NCBI RefSeq assembly: GCF_003464595.1
Contig: NZ_QRZF01000010.1
Span: forward strand, 62,001 to 126,000
Reading direction: 5' to 3'
Source: Bacteroides intestinalis
GTDB lineage: Bacteria > Bacteroidota > Bacteroidia > Bacteroidales > Bacteroidaceae
Length of the DNA: 64,000 nt
Shown one piece after another: positions 1 to 8,375 of the stretch (position 1 is the stretch's first letter; each line of letters starts with the position of its first letter). The position numbers and the translations under genes are program-made. The notes under the pieces are model-generated. The model was not told where the DNA came from. It saw nothing but the letters and a program-made list of their open reading frames with translations, and made no database searches.

Positions 1-123
1 GCAATCAACACCTGGATCTATTTTGCTATTTTTGCCTGCATAACTATCGTTATTTTAATATGCATCAGCTGGCGGGTATGGCAGGCAGCACGACAGAATC
101 CGGCGGAAGTGATAAAAGAATAA
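1..123 (+). CDS. ABC transporter permease (FtsX/MacB type), 3' end only
   Basis: The window opens inside a gene; the last 40 codons are visible. They encode one hydrophobic helix followed by WRVWQAARQNPAEVIKE. This C-terminal signature (R-x-x-NPAEVIK) recurs in the next two complete permeases, and the DNA is nearly identical to the 3' ends at about 3387 and 5720. The gene is therefore a paralogue in a tandemly expanded set. The protein would be an inner-membrane subunit of a MacB-like ABC transporter. Everything upstream, including its promoter, is outside the window. Confidence 0.85.
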   Translation, partial: AINTWIYFAIFACITIVILICISWRVWQAARQNPAEVIKE

Positions 124-334
124 AAACGATCCTTTGGGATTATAATTATAAGAAGCAATGTCGTGATGCGGAACTAGCAATCTTGTAATGTGGAATATTG
201 CTAGTTTTGTATCACGACATAGCTTCTTATGTTCCGTTTAAGGCAGGGGTGGACTATACCTTGGCTTACCAGATTATTTCTCGCGTGCTTTTATTGAATA
301 AATATAACAAATCTAAGACTAATAAAAGGCTTGG

Positions 335-682
335 TAGGGGTCAAAATAGGGTCAGGGTCACTTATAGCCCTATTGGCAGGTGATTTTCAATTCTATCAGT
401 CAATATTACATTGATATACAGATAGTTGACTTTAGACAACTTTTGCAAAAAACAGATTCCCGTAGATTCGGAATATTGTAATGCGAACGATTCTTTATAA
501 GTAAATGTTTGATACAAAAACAGGAAAGTGAGGCAAAAGTGACAAAGAGCAAATTATAAAATCTGATTCCTTAGTAATTTGACCCTATATCAGTGCTTTT
601 ATTTTACACCTAATTAAAATATTCTATTCATTTGAGCCGAATTGGGGGGGTATAAGTGACCCTGACCCTATTTTGACCCCTA
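335..682. repeat. Perfect 32-bp inverted repeat enclosing 284 bp of noncoding DNA
   Basis: Arms at 335-366 and 651-682 are exact reverse complements. Each contains a tandem GGGTCA GGGTCA. The enclosed 284 bp has no convincing gene. No target-site duplication is visible outside the arms. The layout fits a small non-autonomous mobile element (MITE-like) or an invertible segment. The rest of the 1-kb gap 124-930 shows nothing else I can support. Confidence 0.8.
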
Positions 683-930
683 AACACCACACATTTCTTT
701 CTATTTTCAGACTATAAAACATTGATATACAGTAATTAATCCATCAGTAAGTAGTGTATTTATGAGTTCATCTAATGCATGGTGTTTTAGAGAAAAGTAG
801 AAGCATTTTCCCGATTATTAAAAGAGAAAAAACGCTACACCTGTTCACAGCTAGATTATTACTTCATCAAAAGTTAAGAAGTTATAGTCAAAGCCTATAA
901 CTATCCTTTGTGATTTTAAATGTACCATTT

Positions 931-965
931 GTGCGAATATGCACTATTTTTGTGCAGTATAGCAC
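931..965 (+). promoter_or_regulatory. Paired GTGC-N6-GCAC dyads (putative enhancer, copy A)
   Basis: Two dyads, GTGCGAATATGCAC (931-944) and GTGCAGTATAGCAC (952-965), start 21 bp apart, two helical turns. The same pair with the same spacing occurs at 5781-5815. Both lie upstream of -24/-12-like promoters, which is where NtrC-family activators bind. The regulator is not in the window. Confidence 0.75.
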
Positions 966-1020
966 ACTAAAACAATGTTTTCAAAACAAGTATTCATCTA
1001 TAATACAAGTAATTATCTCT

Positions 1021-1036
1021 TTGGCACAAGATTTGA
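1021..1036 (+). promoter_or_regulatory. Putative sigma-54 (-24/-12) promoter, copy A
   Basis: TTGGCAC, five bases, then TTGA. This matches the RpoN consensus TGGCAC-N5-TTGC except for the last base. It begins 90 bp after the start of the first enhancer dyad, exactly as in copy B. Predicted start of transcription is about 1047, leaving a leader of about 75 nt before the permease gene at 1124. Confidence 0.7.
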
Positions 1037-1123
1037 ACCTTAATATTAAAAAGAAACTCATTATAATATATAATCCCGCAAATAACATCAAAAGTAAATA
1101 GACAGCAAACAAACATTTAAGCT

Positions 1124-3442
1124 ATGATACAACATTATTTTAAGATAGCGTTTCGTAATATACTGAAATATAAAACACAAAGTATTATTAGTATCCTTGG
1201 CCTGGCAGTCGGCTTTACCTGCTTTGCCCTTGCTAACTTGTGGATACATTATGAAATGACGTATGATGCTTACCATGAAGGAGCAGACCGGATGTATATC
1301 CTATGCAAAGAAAGCGTATTTGGAGTAAACGGGTACTCCACTTCCATACCATACCCGGCATCAACTGTGCTGAAAAACGATTTCCCTGAAGTAGAAGCAG
1401 CATGTGCCTATACCAGATGGGGACAAAAAACAGATGTTAAAGCAGACGGCAGTACTGCAGAAGTATATGAAATGCAGGCAGACTCATGTTTTATGAATAT
1501 GTTCAATATATCCATTCTATCAGGAAGTATGGACTTTATATATTCAGATGATAAAATAGCTTTAACAGAAGATATAGCTATACGTTTGTTTGGTTCTACG
1601 GATGTACTGGGCAAAGAAGTTAAAAACTACAACGACGACACAAAAACGGTTTGCGCCATCCTCTCAAATCTCAATCACAGTAATCTGACATTCGGTTGCT
1701 GGGGACAAGGAGAATACTTCCGCCGTTGGCAGAATGATTGGAATAATGGAAGCTTCGAAATCATTATCAAATTGCGTAAAGGAACAGATCCGATGGCATT
1801 TCAAAAGAAACTTGCTGCACACGAAATAAAAGCCGATCCAAGAGATCCCCACAGAGTGTTTGAAAGTATTCGGCTAATTCCACTCGACGAGTATCATTAT
1901 TCATCAATTAACAGAAACAAGTCTTTTCAATTCTATTATCTGATACTGTTTTCCGTAGCCGGAGCTTTGGTTATTCTTTGTTCTCTCTTCAATTACATCT
2001 CTCTGTTCATTACTCGCATGAGAATACGTAGCCGCGAGATAGAACTGCGTAAAGTATGCGGCTCCTCCATCGGAGGCGTATTTATTCTACTTTTTATAGA
2101 GTATTTGTACATCATATTACTATCCGGCGTATTGGGTATGGCTTTGGTTGAGATGGCCTTACCTGCTTTTAAAAAGATGTCCGGTGTATCTGGAAATATT
2201 TATGGAGAATCACTACTTTATTTTGTGGGAATTCTCTTACTGTCTTTGCTTCTGTTAGTGCCATTCGCCATCAGACGGTCGCACATCCGGAATACCGGAA
2301 ATAAGTATATGCTCCGTAAAGTAAGCATTGCATTCCAGTTAGCGATAGGGCTTCTTGTCACATTCTGTATAATAGTGATGATGAAGCAAATCTATTTTCT
2401 TACGAATACAGATTTAGGATGGGAAAGAAAGGGTATAGCTACCATCAATCTTTTATATCCGGATAAAGATTTTGAATCCATTGCTGATAAGATAAAGCAA
2501 TTCTCATGTACAAAAGAAGTTATATCCGGACATTGCTGTTTATTGCCTAAGACATCAGGCTTTTCACAAACTTTCGATAATTGGGACGGAAAAGAAGATG
2601 GAACGAAAAGTATAGATATGCTATGTCTGTGGAATTGTGAAAGGACTGTATCTTTTTACAATCTAAAACTGCTGGAAGGAGAAATGGTGAAGCCAACGGA
2701 AACGGGTAAAATAATGATTAACGAATCGGCTGCAAAAGCACTTGGAATGAATGACCCGGTAGGAAAGAAACTTTATCAGAAGAATAGAGCATGGACCATT
2801 ATAGGTATAATTAAAGACTTTCACATCACAGCTCCGACAGAGCCGGTACAGCCCTATACTTTAGTTGCAGAGGATATTCTTAAAGGCATGGGATTTTCTT
2901 TGGGAAAAGGGCAAATCTTAATCAAGTTTCATGATGGTAAATGGAAAGAACTGAAACAGCAGATCGACAGTATATTCAGCCAAGAGTATCCAGAAGTGAG
3001 ATATAGATTGTTCAATACAGAAGAAGAATATGCCGGGTATCTGAAATCAGAAAATGCTTTGATAAAATTATTGAGTTTTGTCACTACCGTCTGCATAATC
3101 ATTGCTGCTTTCGGAATTTTTTCTCTGATCACATTGAGTTGCGAACAAAGACGTAAGGAGATAGCTATACGCAAAGTAAATGGAGCTACAATCCGGAATA
3201 TTCTTATTATGTTTGTGAAAGAATATATGCTTTTGTTAGTCATTGCGGGCGTCATATCATTCCCCGTAGGGTATGTGCTGATGAAGCGTTGGCTTGAAAA
3301 CTATGTAGAACAGACAGTTATCAGTGCCTGGATATATTTTGCTATATTCGGTGGCATAATGATCGTTATTTTTGCATGTATTGGCTGGCGGGTATGGCAG
3401 GCAGCGCGGCAGAATCCGGCAGAAGTGATAAAAAGTGAATAA
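1124..3442 (+). CDS. ABC transporter permease, FtsX/MacB family (772 aa)
   Basis: Inner-membrane permease with the duplicated MacB-like plan. A first transmembrane helix at about residues 20-42 is followed by a large periplasmic domain to about 265, then a block of FtsX-type helices (about 270-385). A second helix near 400, a second periplasmic domain and a final three-helix FtsX block (about 650-765) complete the protein. The motif CEQRRKEIAIRKVNGA lies before the last helices and the protein ends NPAEVIKSE. There is no ATPase domain, so it must use a separate ATP-binding protein, probably the one at 12911. It is the first gene after sigma-54-like promoter A. The start is supported by its paralogues, which also begin at MIQHY. 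The substrate is unknown; the family includes drug, peptide and lipoprotein exporters and stress sensors. Confidence 0.93.
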   Translation: MIQHYFKIAFRNILKYKTQSIISILGLAVGFTCFALANLWIHYEMTYDAYHEGADRMYILCKESVFGVNGYSTSIPYPASTVLKNDFPEVEAACAYTRWGQKTDVKADGSTAEVYEMQADSCFMNMFNISILSGSMDFIYSDDKIALTEDIAIRLFGSTDVLGKEVKNYNDDTKTVCAILSNLNHSNLTFGCWGQGEYFRRWQNDWNNGSFEIIIKLRKGTDPMAFQKKLAAHEIKADPRDPHRVFESIRLIPLDEYHYSSINRNKSFQFYYLILFSVAGALVILCSLFNYISLFITRMRIRSREIELRKVCGSSIGGVFILLFIEYLYIILLSGVLGMALVEMALPAFKKMSGVSGNIYGESLLYFVGILLLSLLLLVPFAIRRSHIRNTGNKYMLRKVSIAFQLAIGLLVTFCIIVMMKQIYFLTNTDLGWERKGIATINLLYPDKDFESIADKIKQFSCTKEVISGHCCLLPKTSGFSQTFDNWDGKEDGTKSIDMLCLWNCERTVSFYNLKLLEGEMVKPTETGKIMINESAAKALGMNDPVGKKLYQKNRAWTIIGIIKDFHITAPTEPVQPYTLVAEDILKGMGFSLGKGQILIKFHDGKWKELKQQIDSIFSQEYPEVRYRLFNTEEEYAGYLKSENALIKLLSFVTTVCIIIAAFGIFSLITLSCEQRRKEIAIRKVNGATIRNILIMFVKEYMLLLVIAGVISFPVGYVLMKRWLENYVEQTVISAWIYFAIFGGIMIVIFACIGWRVWQAARQNPAEVIKSE

Positions 3443-3458
3443 TAGAAAAATCAAAGAC

Positions 3459-5777
3459 ATGATACAGCATTATTGCAAGATAGCGTTTCGTAATATACTG
3501 AAATACAAAACACAGAGTATTATTAGTATTATAGGTCTGGCGGTAGGATTCACTTGCTTCGCACTCTCAAATCTGTGGATACACTACGAAATTACATATG
3601 ACAAATTCCATGAAGGTGTGGAACGAACTCATTTGCTTTACCAGGAATCCACTTTCAATGAATCAACATTCAGTACATACAGTTCATATATGTTGGCTAC
3701 TACACTCCGGCAAGAATTTCCGGAAGTAGAAGCTGTGTGTGCAGTTTACCAGAACGAGACAGAACTGAAAACCAAAGAAGGGAAAAATGCGAAAGTTAAT
3801 TGCATATATGCTGACTCTACATTTTTAGAGATGTTCCGTCCTACCTCCATATTGTCCGGAAGTATGGAATTTATTTATTCTGATAATAAAATTGCATTAA
3901 CAGAAGAGACTGCGATGTCATTATTCGGTTCAACTGAAGTTTTGGGACAAGAGATAGAGGCAAATGATACACCTAAGACAGTCTGTGCCATTCTGAAAAA
4001 TGTAGAGAAACATAGTAATCTCTATTTTGCCGCATGGACAATGTCATCACAATTTCAAAAAGAAAAAAGCGAATGGGGAGTACATAGATTTCAAACGTAC
4101 GTTCGGCTACGTAAAGGAGTGGATGCTATATCTTTTCAGGAAAAAATGAAAAACTACGAATCCGGAAACCAATGGTATTCCAAACCTTTCGAAAAAAATA
4201 AGATTATTCCATTAACCCAATATCATTACTCTGCCATAAATGAAAAACTGGCCCTTAAATTTAATTATTTAGTACTTTTCTCCATAGCAAGCGGCATGAT
4301 TATACTTTGCGCATTGTTCAACTATCTTTCTTTATTTATCACCCGTATGCGCACGCGGAACAGGGAAATTGAATTAAGAAAAGTATGTGGTTCATCCATT
4401 CGAAATTTATTCATACTTTTTGGTACCGAATATTTATTTGTGCTGCTTTTATCCGGTCTCGCGGGAATGACATTCATCGAATTATCGCTTCCGAAATTCA
4501 GAGAGCTGTCCGAAATTAATGGAAATATTTATGGAGAGTCATTCCTCTATTTTGCAGGTATTCTTTTCATATCCTATATCCTATTAATACCTTTTATTGT
4601 CCGCCGATACCACAGACAATCCGGCAGTCTGTTTCGATTCCGCAAATGTAGTATAGCATTCCAATTGATAATATGTATCTTATTTATCTTTTGCGTAAGC
4701 ATTCTTATGAAGCAACTCAATCATCTGGCAAATGGTGACATTGGTTGGGAAAGGAAGAATACAGCAGTATTAAGACAATATGTTTCTCCGGAATCTTACG
4801 CTGCCGTCAGTGCCGAAATAGATAAGATGCCATGTATTGTAGAGACACTGAAGGGATGTGAACCCTTGTTTCCAAGATACAGTACACTAACTTATAGTAC
4901 AGATAGCTGGGAAGGAAAGAAAAGTACGGATAAGGCAGATAGAATAGATATCACCTGCATAAGAGAAGGGAAGGAATTTATCAATTTCTACAACCTGAAA
5001 CTAATAGAAGGTGAAATGCTAAAACCGGATGATGCAGATAAGGCTATCATCAACGAGACTTGTGCAAGAAGACTAGGTTTAGATAATCCGATAGGTAAGA
5101 AAATCAATATTCACCAAGGAGTTACAATCGTCGGAATTGTAAAAGACTTCCATATCACAGCACCTACAATTCCGGCAGCACCTACTTTATTCTGCAATAA
5201 AGGAGGTCTGGGAGGTTCCGGTTCCGATGCCAACTATGGTGATATCTTGATAAAATATCGGGCAGGAACATGGGATGATCTTAAAAAGCGAGTAGATGAT
5301 GTATATACCAAAATCTCAACTGGCAGTAATGAATATCATTCTCTTCTCAATATAGAAGAGGAATATTCTAAGTTCCTGAAATCCGAAACGTTATTATTGA
5401 AGCTACTTGGCTTTGCCTCAATTATTTGCGTACTCATTGCCGTTTTCGGAATCTTCTCTTTCATTACGCTAAGTTGCGAGCAGCGGCGCAAAGAAATAGC
5501 CATCCGCAAAGTAAACGGAGCGTCTGTAAAAGAAATACTTGCCATGTTTGTAAAAGAGTACTTTATACTACTCGTTGCAGCATCAGTGATAGCATTTCCT
5601 ATAGGATACGCTTTGATGAAAAAATGGTTGGAAAGCTATATAGAACAAACAGCAATCAGTGTATGGATATATCTGGCTATATTTAGTGGGATAGGTTTAC
5701 TTATTCTGTTATGTATCGGTTGGCGCGTATGGCAGGCTGCACGGCAGAATCCGGCGGAAGTGATAAAGAGTGAATAG
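3459..5777 (+). CDS. ABC transporter permease, FtsX/MacB family (772 aa)
   Basis: Same length and plan as the preceding gene, with very similar N-terminal (MIQHYCKIAFRNILKYKTQ) and C-terminal (WQAARQNPAEVIKSE) ends. The first 60 bp of the two genes are almost identical, which suggests recent tandem duplication or gene conversion, while the periplasmic domains have diverged. An upstream in-frame ATG at 3435 would overlap the previous gene, but alignment with the paralogue favours 3459. The gap to the previous stop is 16 bp, so the two are co-transcribed. An in-frame AIRKVNGA motif precedes the last helices. Substrate unknown. Confidence 0.93.
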   Translation: MIQHYCKIAFRNILKYKTQSIISIIGLAVGFTCFALSNLWIHYEITYDKFHEGVERTHLLYQESTFNESTFSTYSSYMLATTLRQEFPEVEAVCAVYQNETELKTKEGKNAKVNCIYADSTFLEMFRPTSILSGSMEFIYSDNKIALTEETAMSLFGSTEVLGQEIEANDTPKTVCAILKNVEKHSNLYFAAWTMSSQFQKEKSEWGVHRFQTYVRLRKGVDAISFQEKMKNYESGNQWYSKPFEKNKIIPLTQYHYSAINEKLALKFNYLVLFSIASGMIILCALFNYLSLFITRMRTRNREIELRKVCGSSIRNLFILFGTEYLFVLLLSGLAGMTFIELSLPKFRELSEINGNIYGESFLYFAGILFISYILLIPFIVRRYHRQSGSLFRFRKCSIAFQLIICILFIFCVSILMKQLNHLANGDIGWERKNTAVLRQYVSPESYAAVSAEIDKMPCIVETLKGCEPLFPRYSTLTYSTDSWEGKKSTDKADRIDITCIREGKEFINFYNLKLIEGEMLKPDDADKAIINETCARRLGLDNPIGKKINIHQGVTIVGIVKDFHITAPTIPAAPTLFCNKGGLGGSGSDANYGDILIKYRAGTWDDLKKRVDDVYTKISTGSNEYHSLLNIEEEYSKFLKSETLLLKLLGFASIICVLIAVFGIFSFITLSCEQRRKEIAIRKVNGASVKEILAMFVKEYFILLVAASVIAFPIGYALMKKWLESYIEQTAISVWIYLAIFSGIGLLILLCIGWRVWQAARQNPAEVIKSE

Positions 5778-5780
5778 ACG

Positions 5781-5815
5781 GTGCGTATTCGCACTATTTA
5801 TGTGCAGTATAGCAC
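5781..5815 (+). promoter_or_regulatory. Paired GTGC-N6-GCAC dyads (putative enhancer, copy B)
   Basis: GTGCGTATTCGCAC (5781-5794) and GTGCAGTATAGCAC (5802-5815), starts 21 bp apart. The second dyad is identical to that of copy A. It begins three bases after the stop codon of the upstream permease. Confidence 0.75.
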
Positions 5816-5870
5816 ACTTATTAAGTATCAATATAATGCATATATATCTAGCATACAAACCATTACAACT

Positions 5871-5886
5871 TTGGCACAGGATTTGA
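5871..5886 (+). promoter_or_regulatory. Putative sigma-54 (-24/-12) promoter, copy B
   Basis: TTGGCAC, five bases, TTGA. It starts 90 bp after the first enhancer dyad, the same distance as copy A. It would drive the three permeases and the ATPase at 5967-13585. Confidence 0.7.
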
Positions 5887-5966
5887 AAACTTATTATCAA
5901 AATGAATATACTATGTACAAGAATATACTTTTATCACTTAGTCAAAATAATAGCAACTAATATACC

Positions 5967-8363
5967 ATGATATTCCATTATCTCAAAATAGCATTCAGAA
6001 ACTTGTGTAAGCATAAGACACAAAATATCATTTCCATCATCGGATTGGCAGTAGGTTTGCTCTGCTTCTGTGTCTGCATATATTGCAGTCGCTTTGTAGA
6101 AAGCACAGACCATTGTTTTGCTAATCATGATCGCATAGCAGAATTAAATCTCTATGACGGTAAGGCGAACAGATATTTTTCCGGTTCTCCTGTTCCTCTG
6201 GCCGAAGATTTGCGCACATGGGCTTTGGGAGAAACGGAAGCCATTTCATCCGTAACCTATCCTCGCGAACGCCCTTATTATGTAGAGTTATCTCCGGAAA
6301 AGACGCTACCCTATGAACTTGAAACGATTGAAATAGATACTTGCTACAATAAAATCTTCACTCCGGAAATGGTAGCAGGACATTGGAAAATGGCAAGTCA
6401 GTCTCTTAACTCCGTTATCCTGAGCCAATCTATGGCCATTAAAATATTCGGTAATGCAGAAAGTGCTATCGGCAAACATATGACTCTCATGAGAAGGCTC
6501 AATACTTCTCCTGAAAGTACCCCGAAAACAGGAGGCATCGTCTATACCATTCAGGCAGTAATGAAAGATATCCCTCTGAACAATAGTTTAGATTTTATGC
6601 AAAACATAGATATGCTGACCGTAAACGATAGTGAAGGACTTCTGCAAAGTCCCAAACGGCATAACATGACGGGAGCAAATACCTACGTACTGTTATCACC
6701 ACAAACTACATGTACCGATTTAGAGAAGCTATTCTCAAAAAGAGACTATACTTATACTTTGTATGGCGAAGCTTACACTGTCACTGCCAGTAATATGGGA
6801 GCCAGATTGAAAAAACAAGGTGCTTCCTATCTGGGATTAGTTACCGGAACTGTAGGTACACTGATATTACTAGTAGGGCTGATCAACTTTTTCCATTTCC
6901 TTATCGGTTCTTTCTTCAATCGTACTAAAGAATACAGTATCATGAAAATGATAGGATGCAACTGGAAACAACTTTTCTGCTTGCTATTCACACAGTCATT
7001 GATTGTCATATCCATATCCTCCATATTGGTATTATCAGGCATAGAATTATTAGGGAATCACATGAATTTCTCTTTGCCGGGCTTTGCAATGACCTTTACC
7101 TCTGAAACGCTTTTAATACATGCTCTGCAATATATCGCTCTTCTTATCATACTCTGCGTCCTTATATGTTTGTCTGTTTCCATTCGTATTCGTCGTATTA
7201 CCGTGCAAACAGGTATTTATGGAAACAATAAACGTAGAGGTAAGCAATGGGGACGTAACCTTATGCTGGGTATCCAGTTCTTTATTTGCTGGGTATTTGT
7301 ATCCCTGACGGCTGCTTTATATCTGCAAGCCGAGAAAACGACCAATAGTTTAATCCATACGCTAAGTCAAAAAGAAAAATCGGAGATTCTTAGTATTCCC
7401 CTGGACTATCCCTTTATGAAGAATGAGGAAAAGTTGGCGTTGATAGAGCGTTTTAAACAACATGCCGGAGTGAAAGAAATTCTGTTATCAGATGTCGGTT
7501 ATATGCAAGGTATGTCGGGCAATGGATTAACGACCGAAAAGGGAAATGAGAACTCCTGGATTGATATTAGTGTCATGGCTGTACCCGTCAATTTCTTCTC
7601 TTTTATGAATATTCCCATAGAACAAGGAAGACTTCCTCAAACGGAAAAAGATATTGTGGTAGACAATGTCTGGCAGGAGATGCAGAAGAAAGATGTAATC
7701 GGTATGAACTTGTATAGCGGTAATACTGACTACACAATCTGTGGAATATCCGCACCTTTTCAGGCCAATGTATATAACAGAAGTAGTGGATATGCTTTCC
7801 TGCCTTATGATCCTTCAGTCTACATAGGCCATTGTTACATAAAGAGTCATCCGGGCCAGCAAAAGGAAGTAGCCCGATGGATTGAGAAAGTCTACCGCGA
7901 GATGCTTCCTGAAAATATAACTTATCAGGCTAAAACATTCCTGAATGATATCCATGTTTTGCAGGCTCTTGAGTACAATCTGAAGGACATTATTTTGTTC
8001 TTTGCTGTTATCAGCATTATTATCACACTATTAGGTGTATACTCCAGTATCACGCTCGATACAGAACGACGCCAGAAAGAAGTTGCTATCCGTAAAGTAA
8101 ATGGGGCAGATGTTCCGCAGATTATCCTGTTGTTTGCCCGTCTTTATATTATCTTGTTATTGTGTAGTGCCATCGTTGCATTCCCGCTTGTATATGTTGT
8201 ATTGATGTTATGGAAACAAATGTATACGGTATTCTTTGATTGCGGTCTGCTTTTCTGGCTCTGCATATTCTTGATTGTTACTTTTATTACAGGCTTTACA
8301 ATACTTTTCCGTATCTTGCGGATAGCAAAAACGAATCCGGCGGAGGTAATTAAAAACGAATAA
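5967..8363 (+). CDS. ABC transporter permease, FtsX/MacB family (798 aa)
   Basis: First gene of the second permease operon. An N-terminal amphipathic stretch and helix (IISIIGLAVGLLCFCVCIYC) lead into a periplasmic domain to about residue 280. A four-helix FtsX block (about 285-410) follows, then a second periplasmic domain (about 450-660) and a last FtsX block (about 665-790). The coupling-type motif TERRQKEVAIRKVNGA precedes the last helices and the C-terminus is AKTNPAEVIKNE. It is clearly more distant from the 1124 and 3459 proteins than they are from each other. The next gene starts 12 bp after its stop. Its cognate ATPase is probably the protein at 12911. Transport substrate cannot be inferred. 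Confidence 0.92.
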   Translation: MIFHYLKIAFRNLCKHKTQNIISIIGLAVGLLCFCVCIYCSRFVESTDHCFANHDRIAELNLYDGKANRYFSGSPVPLAEDLRTWALGETEAISSVTYPRERPYYVELSPEKTLPYELETIEIDTCYNKIFTPEMVAGHWKMASQSLNSVILSQSMAIKIFGNAESAIGKHMTLMRRLNTSPESTPKTGGIVYTIQAVMKDIPLNNSLDFMQNIDMLTVNDSEGLLQSPKRHNMTGANTYVLLSPQTTCTDLEKLFSKRDYTYTLYGEAYTVTASNMGARLKKQGASYLGLVTGTVGTLILLVGLINFFHFLIGSFFNRTKEYSIMKMIGCNWKQLFCLLFTQSLIVISISSILVLSGIELLGNHMNFSLPGFAMTFTSETLLIHALQYIALLIILCVLICLSVSIRIRRITVQTGIYGNNKRRGKQWGRNLMLGIQFFICWVFVSLTAALYLQAEKTTNSLIHTLSQKEKSEILSIPLDYPFMKNEEKLALIERFKQHAGVKEILLSDVGYMQGMSGNGLTTEKGNENSWIDISVMAVPVNFFSFMNIPIEQGRLPQTEKDIVVDNVWQEMQKKDVIGMNLYSGNTDYTICGISAPFQANVYNRSSGYAFLPYDPSVYIGHCYIKSHPGQQKEVARWIEKVYREMLPENITYQAKTFLNDIHVLQALEYNLKDIILFFAVISIIITLLGVYSSITLDTERRQKEVAIRKVNGADVPQIILLFARLYIILLLCSAIVAFPLVYVVLMLWKQMYTVFFDCGLLFWLCIFLIVTFITGFTILFRILRIAKTNPAEVIKNE

Positions 8364-8375
8364 AAAGATTAAATT

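Noticed and set aside
198..383. Open frame of 61 codons on the plus strand
   Set aside because: It runs through the left arm of the 32-bp inverted repeat, has no ribosome-binding site and no protein-like composition.
335..682. Invertible promoter in the first intergenic region
   Set aside because: The inverted arms would allow it, but no full TTTG/TAnnTTTG promoter is visible between them and no recombinase gene is adjacent; a mobile element is as likely.
910..1101. Open frame of 63 codons on the plus strand
   Set aside because: It covers the enhancer dyads and the -24/-12 promoter, which are conserved at 5781-5886 without the frame being kept.
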